Positions 54,286 through 64,000 of a stretch of 64,000 nt of DNA are shown here, one piece after another. The stretch comes from Vicia villosa (Eukaryota > Streptophyta > Magnoliopsida > Fabales > Fabaceae). Positions within the stretch are counted from its first letter, which is position 1. Each line of letters opens with the position of its first letter. A program made the position numbers and the translations under genes. Location of the stretch: assembly GCF_029867415.1 (NCBI RefSeq), contig NC_081182.1, positions 6,363,213 to 6,427,212 on the forward strand. The letters run 5' to 3'. The notes beneath the pieces are model-generated. The model saw only the letters and a program-made list of their open reading frames with translations, was not told the DNA's origin and did not search any database.

Positions 54286-56190
54286 TATGACTTGTTGGGA
54301 CATTTGTTATGTCACAACATACAACGGACAAATATCCATGAATGAGAAACAATGCAGAAAAGTAATTGAACACACAAAATTGTTAACCCAGTTCGGTGTA
54401 CAACAACACCTACTCTGGGGGCTACCAAGCCAGGAAGGAAATCCACTATTAGTAGTATCAATTCAAAGCTAAACAACCTCCGGTTTACAACTTCTCACTT
54501 AATCCCTACTCAGTGCAACTTCTACCTAAGAATATCCTAGATAAGAGAAACCCCTCTCACTTCCAATCGCTGCAATGATGTCTCATAATAACTACCCTAG
54601 TCACTGATATTGATGACCCTTTACCACAATTTTGAATTACAAACAATACACAATTAAGACTCCCTGAATAAACAACTACTCGATCTTAATTAAAAACTTT
54701 GATAAAGAACAATAGCTTAAAACATGAGCAAAACACACTTAGATAACTGTATCAATGATACCTAAGTGATACACATACATTCAATACTTAGCAGCTTATG
54801 AATGCATGACAGAAATTACAACTCCATAAACAGTCCAACTCTTCTATCAACATGATATTAGAGAGGCTCATAATAAAAGGACAAACCCTAACCTAATACC
54901 GTAAATTCTACTCTTCAATGAGTTTTTAGCTTCCTATTTATAGCACACACCTGGTCTGGACTTGGGCTTCAAAATGCAGTAGGGAGACTGCTGGAGATCT
55001 GCAAAATATTCTCCAAGAAAATAGATCTTCAATCATTAGTTTCTTAAATATTCTCAAAATTTAGAAACCAATTAAATCTCTTTAAAAGTGTTTTAAAAAC
55101 CGGACCGGCCGGTCGGACCGGTTGAACCGGGAACCGGCCAGGTAACTGGTCTGGTTTAATAGCTGGATCGGGAATGTCATTGAACCGGTGTGAACCGGTC
55201 AAAACCGATGTAAACCGCTAAAATCGGGAAAACCGACATTTTTTGTGAACGGACGGTTTAAATGCATTTTTTTTATTTTTTTTTATTTTTAAAAAAATTA
55301 AAACAACGTCGTTTTGACTATTTAATGAAAAATTAAAATACAAAATAAATTAAAAATAAAAAAATAAAAAATTGTTGTTGATGCGGTTGATTTTGTTACC
55401 GATATTTTGATATTGAAGAAGGAGATCCTAACTTTGAAACATTTTTTTTACATTAAATTTAGTAGACAATAGAATTATTTTGTTATAAATTATTCAATTA
55501 GATTATGTTGCGATTAAACTTTTGTTTGCAATTATGCTTTGTAATTATGTACTATTTTATTGTGTTTGTGTGTGATACCTATGTGTAAAATTTAAATTTA
55601 AATTATGAACTTCTGAATTTATTTATAATATGATATTTTCAACAAAAAAAATTAAGTGCTAGTTATATTTTGTAGAGACTGAATCATCTGGTTCGACATA
55701 TTTTATACCTACATAATTCTGTTATAACGATCGGTCTATTCAACCGAGTTATCCAGTTTAACCCAATTTAGTCATGCGGTTCGATCAGTGACTCAGTGGT
55801 TCGACCAATAAACCAGTGATCCAGTACCCTCACCGGTTTGATGTCCGATCCGGTTTTTAAAACACTGCTTTAAACAAATAAATTCTTTTATCCTTAGATT
55901 AAGCGTTATATTGGATTGCATAATATTCTCTAAATTTCTTGCATCTGTAACAACTTTAAAAAAATCCAAAAGCTCAACTTAACACTTAGTCACGATGTCG
56001 GATGGCCCTGCATAGGGCATCTTGTTCGACATGTTATACCAGATGTAGTAAATAGAACATCTTGTTCAACATATATTTTTTGCAATGTTGAAACATTCTA
56101 TCTAACATGTTGCTGTCTAATTTGTTTTACTAAAATTAATGCCAACCATACAAACAGAGAATCTACAGTTTTCTTCTGCGTTTCCATTTT
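54286..56190 (-). mobile_element. Copia-like LTR/leader insertion, itself split by a hAT element
   Basis: On the minus strand there is a TATA box CTATAAATAGG (about 54943-54933). Towards the left, a leader GGCTTGGTAGCCCCCAGAG with GTGTTGTTGTACACCGAACT, of the type found in Copia LTRs, ends near TTGTGACATAACAAATGTCC (about 54300). The right part (55867-56160) has ATGTTGAACAAGATG-type repeats. It separates the LTR-like part (up to 54285) from the ORF (from 56219) of the gypsy-type relic. Exact borders and target duplication were not resolved. Confidence 0.5.
55087..55866. mobile_element. Non-autonomous hAT-like element with CCGG-rich ends, 780 bp
   Basis: Inverted ends AGTGTTTTAAAAACCGGACC and, on the other strand, AGTGTTTTAAAAACCGGATC. 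Flanking 8-mers TCTTTAAA (55079-55086) and GCTTTAAA (55867-55874) match at 7 of 8. The left end is dense in ACCGG motifs. A short frame near 55395 (ADFVTDILILKKEILTLKHF, from an approximate reading) could be the tail of a transposase, but I am not sure. Confidence 0.75.
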
Positions 56191-56218
56191 GTTGCTAGTG
56201 TCGCTATAGTAGTCAATC

Positions 56219-56577
56219 GTGAGTGTGACGAGATGGATAAGGTTGTGGCTCCCACCACTTTCTTGGAGCGGCGCAAATTTTGGGATGAATATGTTAAGAA
56301 TTTTAGGTCAAACGGGAATAACTTATTGGGGTTTTATAAATAGAAAGGTGTATGGAGATTTCATCGACCTTACGTTCACTAGCATTACTGACACTGGGTC
56401 TTCTTCCTTAGGTTCGGTTGAAGTTACAATGGAACCTAACTATGATTCCTTTAACCTGGTTGTCACGAAGATTGGTTCAATTTGTTTGAGTGATCGATAT
56501 GTATAGGTGTTTAGAGAAGGTCGTTACATTTCGATCACCGGTGAAGAAAAAGATGTAATCTTGGAGTCATGCAACCC

Positions 56578-56647
<70 letters not shown>

Positions 56648-57760
56648 GCATGTATAGTCCCTGGCTCTCCTAATGAGTATTTCTATTTTTATGAGGATGT
56701 CTTGGGGGTCCTCCGAGTAGGGGTGTCGTTTACCGTGTTCGAGGCGGAAGTCTTAACCCCCCTTGAACGTTTCTTCTTCTCAATTTTAACCCACAATAGT
56801 TGGGATTTTATCAGATCCTTTGAAATAGTGTGTGGCGCCCTCGGTATCACTCTAACCCTGGGCGTTTTCTTTTCCTTTTATAAGGATAAAGGTACAGGGA
56901 GTGGCAAATGGGTTTCTTTGGCGGTTACCCCTGGTTGTGGCCTTTTCCAAAGGTATACTTCAAATTTCAAGAATTACTAAGATAAGTTTATACGAGTACG
57001 GGGTGGCGAAAACTGCCTCAGGTGTTGTATAATGATGACGGGTCATACCGTTTTCCTACCTTTTTGACCCAATCTCGTTCCTATTAGAGGTTTTGACCCC
57101 GAAAAACATAACAAGATGTGGTGGAAATTTTCAATGCTTTTGGGGTCATGATGGTTCATGATCTTTTAAGTTAAGAGGATGACCCAATGAGTCTACAGAG
57201 TTTTTTTAGGTAAAGGAATCTTATTTTTGTCTATGTTTATCTTTCCCTGCTATTTTTATTTCTGATGGTGTGAATTTAAAGAAAACAATTTTATTTTTGG
57301 CTACGGCCAAGTCGCTCCGAGGAAAGGTCTCCAGTGTGGCAAGGAGTGACCCGTCCGGAATTGTGATCCGGGGTCCGAAAAATAAGAAGATCGGGGTCGA
57401 AGAGGTTTCTAATCAAAGTATTCCAATTCCTGCTGAAGCTCTTTCTCGCCCTCCTCCACTGAACAGAAAGAAAATTGATCACAGGAAGGCGGTGTATGTC
57501 GATGCGTCTCCGATGAGCCAAGGTGATGATCTTGAGGGGTTGTTAGGCGGTTCCTCGGCGGGCATAGTGGTCTTTGATTCCACTTCTCTCCCTTCAAATT
57601 TTAACTTTTTTTACTCTTCTTTTGATGGACTGTGATTCCTATACAACCACCTTAACGCGAATGAGAATGTTAATAAGGTGAAATCCATGGTTGCTCAGCA
57701 GCTGATCAAGAACATTGGCACCAATCTCATCAAAATTGTTGTGATATGTTGAGCTTTGTT
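56219..57760 (+). pseudogene. Gypsy-type transposon ORF relic (PF04195-like)
   Basis: A + strand frame with few stops. Part 1 (56219-56506) is followed in the same frame by 56507-56980, which contains VLTPLERFFFSILTHNSWDF, IRSFEIVCGALGITLTLGVF and GKWVSLAVTPGCGLFQRYTS. This pattern (a helical domain followed by a GxGKWVSL-type turn) fits the 'putative gypsy-type transposon' domain. It continues, broken, to 57100. The segment 57270-57635 reads SNQSIPIPAEALSRPPPLNR and resembles the charged linker that follows in such proteins. A (AG)32 microsatellite lies in frame (Glu-Arg repeats). These proteins accompany Tat/Ogre retroelements; their exact job is unknown. Confidence 0.65.
56581..56644 (+). 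repeat. (AG)32 microsatellite within the relic ORF
   Basis: Sixty-four bases of AG, translated as alternating Glu-Arg without breaking the frame. Confidence 0.95.
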
Positions 57761-59051
57761 TGAGGTGTTAGAATCTTCTAAAAAAAACTCAACTAATCTG
57801 TTGAGCTTTTTAATTTTAGTTCTAACTTTATTTCCATTTATTCAAAAAATTTTAATTTTCGTACTAATTAAATAGGTGTCGCGGCCGGCAAAAAATTAAC
57901 AGAGTCGCCATCGATATTTATTTGTTCCTAAAGAACGGGTAAAACGTCGAATAAAACCTACAAATGAAAGGGATGGTCATCGCAACCATATCGGGTTCGG
58001 GAGTCGGTTACGCAAGGGGAAGGTATTAGCACCCCTCACGTCCGTTGTACTCAACGGGACCCATTTAGTTAGTCATGCGTTTGAGTGTTAGTGTGAATTA
58101 TTTGCTATCTTCTACTTAGTGAGCGAAAAAATAAAATAAAATAAAAAGACGGGTTTTTGTTTTTTTAGTTTATTGGGCTCGCCAAGACATCGTGTCTTGT
58201 GCCTACGTATTCCCTCGTGCAATGGGAAAGTCAGAGCTTCGTAGTTCGGGGTAAAAAACCATGGGTTTGTTGGTTGATTTTAGAAGAACGATGCATTAGA
58301 CATTTGAAACGATTGAACTTTGACTTGTTTGCTCGTCTGAGAGGCTAAGTCTATGTGTTCGTTCTTCGTATCGAAATGGCTAAGACACATTCGTTTTGAA
58401 AATGTTTTCGAAGAGTCGCACAAGGGCGAAAAAAGAAGTTTGATGAGTTTAAGTTGTTTTTTATGTGGGTGACAAGTATTGGACCACAAGTCTTGAACAA
58501 CGAACGATTCAAATACTAGAAATTGGAGGAGCAAGCGGTGCTCAACCAATCATTTTCATCCCAAAAGTTTTCTTATGAAAATATGATGTGAAACAAGATT
58601 CACTTAGGTCTCTTACACATGGAGGACGAGTCTTAGACAATAGATCTAACAACCAACGATCTAAATACTCGGAGTTGGAGGAGCAAGCGGTGCTCAACCA
58701 ACCTTTTTCACATCCAAGTTTATTATGTAAATGCTTTGAAAATACAACTCGACATCCGACCGAGGTTTGAAGTTTTTTATTATGAAAGTGATTTTTTCAT
58801 ATTTTATTTTAATTATGAAAAGAGGATTGATCATATGTACATCACATTCTTTTTGTTTTTGATTATTTATTTTTTCTAACAAAACTAACCTAAATAAGTA
58901 ACTAAATTAAAACGGGTAAACTTAAATCCAAAAGAGTAAACCAACCCGAAACACAAATCTCACCTTTTTTTTTCTTTCTAAAATTAAATTATAGGCTAGT
59001 AATAATACCAAAAATGATGAAAATAGTAAAGAAATGAAATTAAAAATTATA

Positions 59052-60262
59052 GAGTGAAGACCCATTTTGGTCCCTCACAAAAACTACATAACCCAAATTA
59101 GTCCTTCACAAAAAATAGGACCCGATTTAATCCCTTACAAAATATAACCGGGTCATATTAGTCCTTCTGGGGATATTTTTTTCAAACCGGCTTTTTCTTC
59201 TACTTTTAAACCGTGACTGGACCGTCAAGTGGTATTTTATTTTTCATTTTTCATATTTTAAATACTAAATTGATTTTTATTTTTAATTTTGATTTTATTT
59301 TTAAACAATTCAGATTTTAAAATACAAAAAAAGATAAGATTTGTTCTTAAAAGGAATTGAACTTAAGACATTTAGGTCACATCCTATGCCTTTAGGCCTA
59401 TGCCAACGTACACTTGTGACAAATAATTCGCATGATTTATAGTAATATTAAACAATTCTAAATTTAAAATATAAAATATAAAATTTGTACCCATGAAGTC
59501 TCAAACTCAAGTCCTTTCAAATTTAATGATAGTCACTTCACTGTACTGTAAATATGAAAAGTGATTTAAGAGCGGGTGAATCAGTTAGATTAATCGGTAT
59601 TAGTGAATTTTTCTCGATTATGAATGTTAGCAATATTGTTCTAATTTTTTCGAAATTGTTATAATAGTTTCAAAAAAATCAAAACATTGTTAACATTCAT
59701 TATCGAGAAAAAATCACTAATATCAATTAATCTAATTCATGCAACCCCTCTTAGATTACTTTTCATATTTAGAATAAAGTGACTACCATTTAATTTGAAG
59801 GGACTTGGGTTTGAGACCCCGTAGGTATCAAAATTTATATTTTTTGTTTTAAATTCAGAATTGTTTAATATTACTATAAATCATGTCAATTATTTGTCAT
59901 CAATTTATGTTGATATAGTGGTAAAGGCATAGGATGTGACCTAAATGTCTTGAGTTCTATTCCTTCTCAAAACAAATCTTATCTTTTTTTATATTTTAAA
60001 ATATGAATTGTTTAAAAATAAATTAAAATTAAAAATAAAAATCTATTTAGTATTTAAAAAATAAAAATGAAAAATAAAATACGACTTGGCGGTCCAGTCA
60101 CGGTTTAAAAGTAGAAGAAAAAACCGGTTTGAAAAATATATTCCCAGAAGGACTAATATGACCCGGTTATATTTTGTAAGGGATTAAATCGGGTCCTATT
60201 TTTTATGGAGGACTAATTTGAGTTATGTAGTTTTTGTGAGGGACCAAAATGGGTCTTCACTC
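59052..60262. mobile_element. 1211-bp fold-back MULE-type element
   Basis: An almost complete palindrome. The left arm (from GAGTGAAGACCCATTTTGGT) and right arm (to ACCAAAATGGGTCTTCACTC) pair over about 590 bp each, meeting near 59657. The 9-bp target duplication AAAATTATA flanks it (59043-59051 and 60263-60271), typical of Mutator-like elements. Arms include GGACCCGATTTAATCCCTTA and AAACCGTGACTGGACCGTCA and their complements. tRNA-like stretches with B-box-like GGGTTTGAGACC lie inside both arms. No transposase ORF. Confidence 0.92.
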
Positions 60263-60661
60263 AAAATTATATAGAAATTGGAACTAACGCTACAGCATGC
60301 CAAATGCTTTTCCAACTTTTTCTAAATAATGAATTAACATTACTAATCCTAAAAACAAATTATTTGACTTTTCAAAATAAGATCTAACCAATTGTATGAA
60401 GACATGTGGCAATGCATTATAACAATTAAAAAAATAGAATAAAAGCAACATAGATGAAACATACGAGGAACCAAAAGAAACACCAAACCACTCATTCTTT
60501 CTCTCTCATGTTCTCTCAGTAAATAGAACAACAACAACACTTCCTCACTTAAATTTCTCTCTCAAAACAACTCTCATCTTTGGAGTAACAAAGAACAATG
60601 CCAATTACTCAATTATAATAAGATCTATAATAAGATGGAAAATACAAAGAAGATACAAGAG

Positions 60662-61300
60662 AGAACCTGGGTGGCGCTACGCAATCGGAAGGGCTGAACG
60701 GAGGATGCGGCGGTGTTGAGGAGATCGGAGGGCGGCGATCGCCGAGGTCGCGTTTTTGCGGTAACGTTACGAATTCGCCTTTCCTTCTTTTCGGGTTCGA
60801 TTCGCGTTGAGAATTTGACGTTGAACCGATTATGTGTGGTTGCTGACTGTTGTAATCATTTGCGGCTTGCGAATTTATAGAAAATTGTTATTGTTATCGA
60901 CGTTCCATTTGCGTGTACCAAGTGTTCGATGAAAATTCAGAACTAGAATACTCTTCTTTTTCTTCTTGTTTCAAATTATGGTGAGTTTATGGGGGAGAGT
61001 TGGAAGGTAATATGAAGGTGAGTGAAGATTATGTTTATGGTGGTGATGGAGGTTTGAATGGTTTAATGGAGTTACGTTTGAAACAGATGGTAATAAGTGA
61101 TCCCGAAGGGAATAAGGCGAGAGTTAGCAATGAAGTTTTTTTTGGCCCCTTTTCTGTGCATAACCGTGTATGCTATATAGTGAGTTTGTGGAGTGAATTT
61201 AGGAGCAGTTTTGACTGAGATGAATGTGAAATCCAGGCTTTGAATGTGAGATTTTTCAGGGATTGAGGGAGACTTGAAAGCCGTTGTATTGAGGAAATCG
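60662..61300 (+). other. GC-richer part of the solo LTR with a short open frame
   Basis: Contains CGGCGATCGCCGAGGTCGCG near 60735 and an unrecognised 72-codon frame (61000-61218). It is probably the LTR transcription-start region and not a gene, but no TATA box is certain. Confidence 0.35.
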
Positions 61301-61970
61301 TGGAGTGGTGGGCTGACTAGAAAATTATGGGACTGAGTATTAACAAGTGAGAGATTGAGAGATATCCGGAAGTGTTTGATTTGGTCAATTAAGAGTTTAA
61401 AACTAATTATTAATTAAATACAATTCAAACAATTAAAATAAAATAAATTGAAAATTCAGTTAATTCTATTTAATTATATTAGACATTTTGATGAAAAAAA
61501 AGCACAAATAAAATTACACAAAATGAATACATATCGAGCACGAAATTGCTCGAAAAATTAAAATGAATGCACTATAATCATCAGCGTGAAATATACTTTT
61601 AGAAAATAGACAGGTTTTAATCAACTTTTGCAATTAAAATATCTGGTTAAAAACACTCTGACAGGTAAAAGTGTAATCGTAAAAAGAGTAAAAATAAATA
61701 AATAAAACGAGCATGCCAAATTAAACTATCTGACCTGTAGATCAACAAAACTGACGTCTGCAAGCTCGATTTTGAATTTTTTGTCCGCTAATTTTACGTA
61801 CATTTGAGAATTAATTCAACCGGTCTGTCTTTAGATCCAAAAATTTATCCTGCTTGACATTTTAGGCACTATGCGAGATGAAATGCATGTTATGATATGC
61901 ATATGAAGCGAACATCCTGTAAATGAATGGACTTATATATCGAGGGGCAAAATTGGGGTATGACAATAGG

Positions 61971-64000
61971 CATTTTTTAAAATAGTCAATTTTTACTTTT
62001 ATGTATTTTTTAGTCAAAAAATTACCAAAAATCATAAAATATTAAAAATAAATCAAAAATAGTATTTTTCATCATTTAATTATTATTTTCATATTTTTTT
62101 ATCAGGCATTTTTAAAATATTATTTTTTCATTAAAATCTTTATTTTTTGTAATTTTAGTCCAAAAATCATAAAAAAAAAAAAGATTTGCAAAGATTTTGT
62201 TCATATTTTTTAATATTGCATAATTGTATAGTTTGTGAAAGAATCAATATAATTAGTTAAATATTTCAGAAATCAAAATCAAATTATATTTGATTTAGAG
62301 TTATGATTTATTAATTAATTAATTGATTCTTTTAATATTTTTACTAACCTAATTTTTATGTATAAATAGCACTAGGTTCTACACTTTGAAAAGACCAACA
62401 ACTTTCTAGCCCTCATTCTAACAATTATCAACAATTCTCATTTTCTCTCAACCAACTATTTTCTAAAATTTTCTCCATCAACAATTTTCACAAACCCTGT
62501 CACAAACATTTTCAACTTTTTTTTATATCTTTTAAAAAGCTTTCAATATCTCTTATTTTGGTCAATGGTGACACCTGAGGCCTTCCTTTTTTTCAAAAGA
62601 TTTTACTATATTCAAGAAGACTTCGGTTGGTGGTTTTTGGCCAATGATAATACCTGAGGCCACCTTTTATCAAAATTACTATGTTTTTTGACCTCCTCTT
62701 TATTTTTTGAAACACTTTCTTTCAACCCTTTTTAAAAACCTCTTTCAAATACTTTGTCTAGAATTACAATATTTTTTGCCAATGATGATACCTGAGGCCG
62801 GTTTCTTAAAAATCATTGTTTTGGCCATTGTTGCTACATTTTAGTTTAAATTTATGTTTTTACAATCATAATTTTTTTTTAAACCCTTGGGGATTTTTTC
62901 CCTTTTAGCCCTGATGTAACTTTCTGAACCTTTCTTTATTTCTTAGTGAAATTGTAGATTATATGAGGCCAAACTCTTTTCATAATATTTTTTTTATTTT
63001 TTTTTTATTATTATAACTATTATCATTACTAACTTTTTTTTATTATAATTATTATTATTAGTAATATTTTTGTTAATTGCTTCTATTATTATTATATTAT
63101 TGTTATTATTACTATTATATTATTATTATTTTTATTATATTATTATTACTATTATTATTCTTATTCTTATTATTATCTTATTTTTGCAGGTACTTCCTTT
63201 GGCTAAAGAGGAGCGGTGCAGGAATATGAGTTTACCATTGTTAGGGCATAAAGCTTTTGCCTCTTCAAAAATCCCATTGACATCCCATGGACCTCCAGCC
63301 ACACATATCAGATCAAATCCTGGTTTTTCTTTAATTCATTTTTTTAATTATTGGTTTATTGTTTTATTCTTTAAATTTTCACTAAAACCTTAATCTTTTT
63401 TTTTCTCAAACCATAAAATTCATGTTATTTTCATAAATCACTCTAAAATCTTTTTTTATAAAATTAATTTGTTTTTTTAATTTAAATTAATAATTTAGAG
63501 TAATATTTATTTTTAGGTTTAAATAATTATTTTTTTAAATTTAGGTTAATTCAACAATAACATTTTTAGACTTAGGTTAATTTAATCAAATTAAGATTTT
63601 TAGGCTAATTTATTTTTAGGTTTTCTAACCCTGATTTTATTTTTTGGCTAACTATTTTTAATCATGACTATTAATCACTGTTTTCCCTAACCCTTTTAAT
63701 TTTTGATCTATTACCTTATAATTGTTGAGGTTTTTTATGCGCGAATTTTTTCCTTACCCCATACTCTGTGATTGTCGAATGCCTTCTGTTAAATATTTTG
63801 CCCCTTTTAATTTTGCCTTTTATTTCTGCCTTTTTATTTTATTATCTGCCTTTATTTCAATTATTTAATTTTCTGTCTTTTAAATATTAGAAAATATGTA
63901 TAGGTCGCAATAAGTTTTCTTGTAATAGTTGTAGGTTTTATTTCCTGCCTTTATTTTTCTGCCCTACAGGTGTTTATTGTAATAGCGTATGAACTTTTAA
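61971..64000 (+). mobile_element. Ogre/Tat-type LTR fragment, plus orientation, running off the right edge
   Basis: AT-rich. A TATA box (TGTATAAATAGCAC, about 62360-62373) is followed by a CT/CA-rich leader. CCTACAGGTGTTTATTGTAATAG at the right end also occurs, reversed, in the 47331-50549 LTR (about 48190-48215), so the two belong to related LTR families in opposite orientation. Three copies of CAATGRTRAYACCTGAGGCC lie at 62563, 62642 and 62780. A TTA/ATT-rich stretch covers 62990-63180. The solo LTR at 57877-61965 is inserted into this sequence. Confidence 0.5.
62990..63180. repeat. (TTA)n-rich imperfect microsatellite
   Basis: Interrupted TTA/ATT runs over about 190 bp. The open frame through it (Ile/Leu/Tyr repeats) is an artefact of composition. 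Confidence 0.85.

Larger units (their letters stand above)
57877..61965 (-). mobile_element. Solo Ogre/Tat-type LTR, 4089 bp including a nested MULE element
   Basis: Ends TGTCGCGGCCGG ... GGGGTATGACA on the + strand, flanked by a perfect 5-bp duplication ATAGG (57872-57876 and 61966-61970). No primer site, gag or pol inside, so it is a solo LTR left by LTR-LTR recombination. Net LTR length is about 2.9 kb after removing the nested element and its duplication. Near its left end the + strand carries GAGTCGCCATCGATATTTAT and GCACCCCTCACGTCCGTTGT, sequences of the LTR 3' part. Orientation is taken as minus because Ogre-type LTRs begin TGTCATACCCC. Confidence 0.85.

Noticed and set aside
61000..61218. 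A host gene in the GC-richer part near 61 kb
   Set aside because: The frame has no known domain and lies inside a solo LTR defined by its ends and ATAGG duplication.
63070..63393. 107-residue hydrophobic ORF
   Set aside because: Its first half is the TTA microsatellite read as Ile/Leu/Tyr; the rest is LTR-like sequence.

Overview
The window reads as plant nuclear DNA, most likely from a papilionoid legume with a large, repeat-rich genome. It is AT-rich, it holds two plant genes with plant-type introns or family signatures, and the rest is mostly LTR retrotransposons, LINE and SINE relics, hAT, MULE and Stowaway-type elements, and simple repeats. The legume assignment is an inference. It rests on the Ogre/Tat-style LTR ends (GGGGTATGACA on the + strand), the Tat-type primer sites and the sizes of introns and LTRs. 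No bacterial, organellar or viral operon is present.

Left third (1-24300). One minus-strand gene, the exocyst subunit SEC3, fills this part. Eighteen coding exons can be placed between 24063 (ATG) and 648, all with GT/AG borders and matching phase. They give about 665 residues before the gene runs off the left edge. Intron 16 (982-12240, about 11.3 kb) holds most of the mobile DNA: a decayed + strand Copia element, a fold-back pair of 275-bp LTRs, a second + strand Copia relic, and a nearly fresh minus-strand Copia element (6499-11466). That element has 242-bp LTRs differing at one base, a 5-bp target duplication (CTAAA), and three in-frame TGA stops in its polyprotein. Other SEC3 introns hold a collapsed Copia derivative, a 3 x 46-bp tandem repeat, a 35-G run and TA microsatellites.

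Middle (24300-46300). A promoter-proximal G-box lies upstream of SEC3, followed by a Tat-type gypsy relic on the minus strand. Next is the second intact gene, an intronless GT8 galacturonosyltransferase-like (GATL) gene at 29302-30324 on the minus strand. It is bracketed by two copies of one MULE-type MITE in opposite orientation. Beyond it lie a non-autonomous Tat-like element carrying an antisense ORF and a hAT insertion, AT-rich tandem repeats, a LINE reverse-transcriptase relic, a G-rich hAT-like element, a LINE tail on the minus strand, a collapsed gypsy element, a SINE with a 16-bp target duplication, and a 40-bp minisatellite of 19 copies.

Right third (46300-64000). This part is nested retroelements. 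A minus-strand Copia gag relic is split by a 3.2-kb solo LTR. A Stowaway-like MITE is split by a hAT element. A + strand gypsy-type relic of the PF04195 class is split by a Copia-like LTR that itself carries a CCGG-rich hAT element. A 4.1-kb solo LTR with a clean ATAGG target duplication contains a 1.2-kb perfect-style fold-back MULE element with a 9-bp target duplication. The right end is another LTR fragment running off the window.

The two real genes are unrelated in pathway detail, although both serve secretion and cell-wall building: SEC3 tethers secretory vesicles at the plasma membrane, and GATL is a Golgi pectin/xylan enzyme. I found no convincing new multi-gene system. The most interesting material is the insertion history and the secondary-structure-forming repeats.
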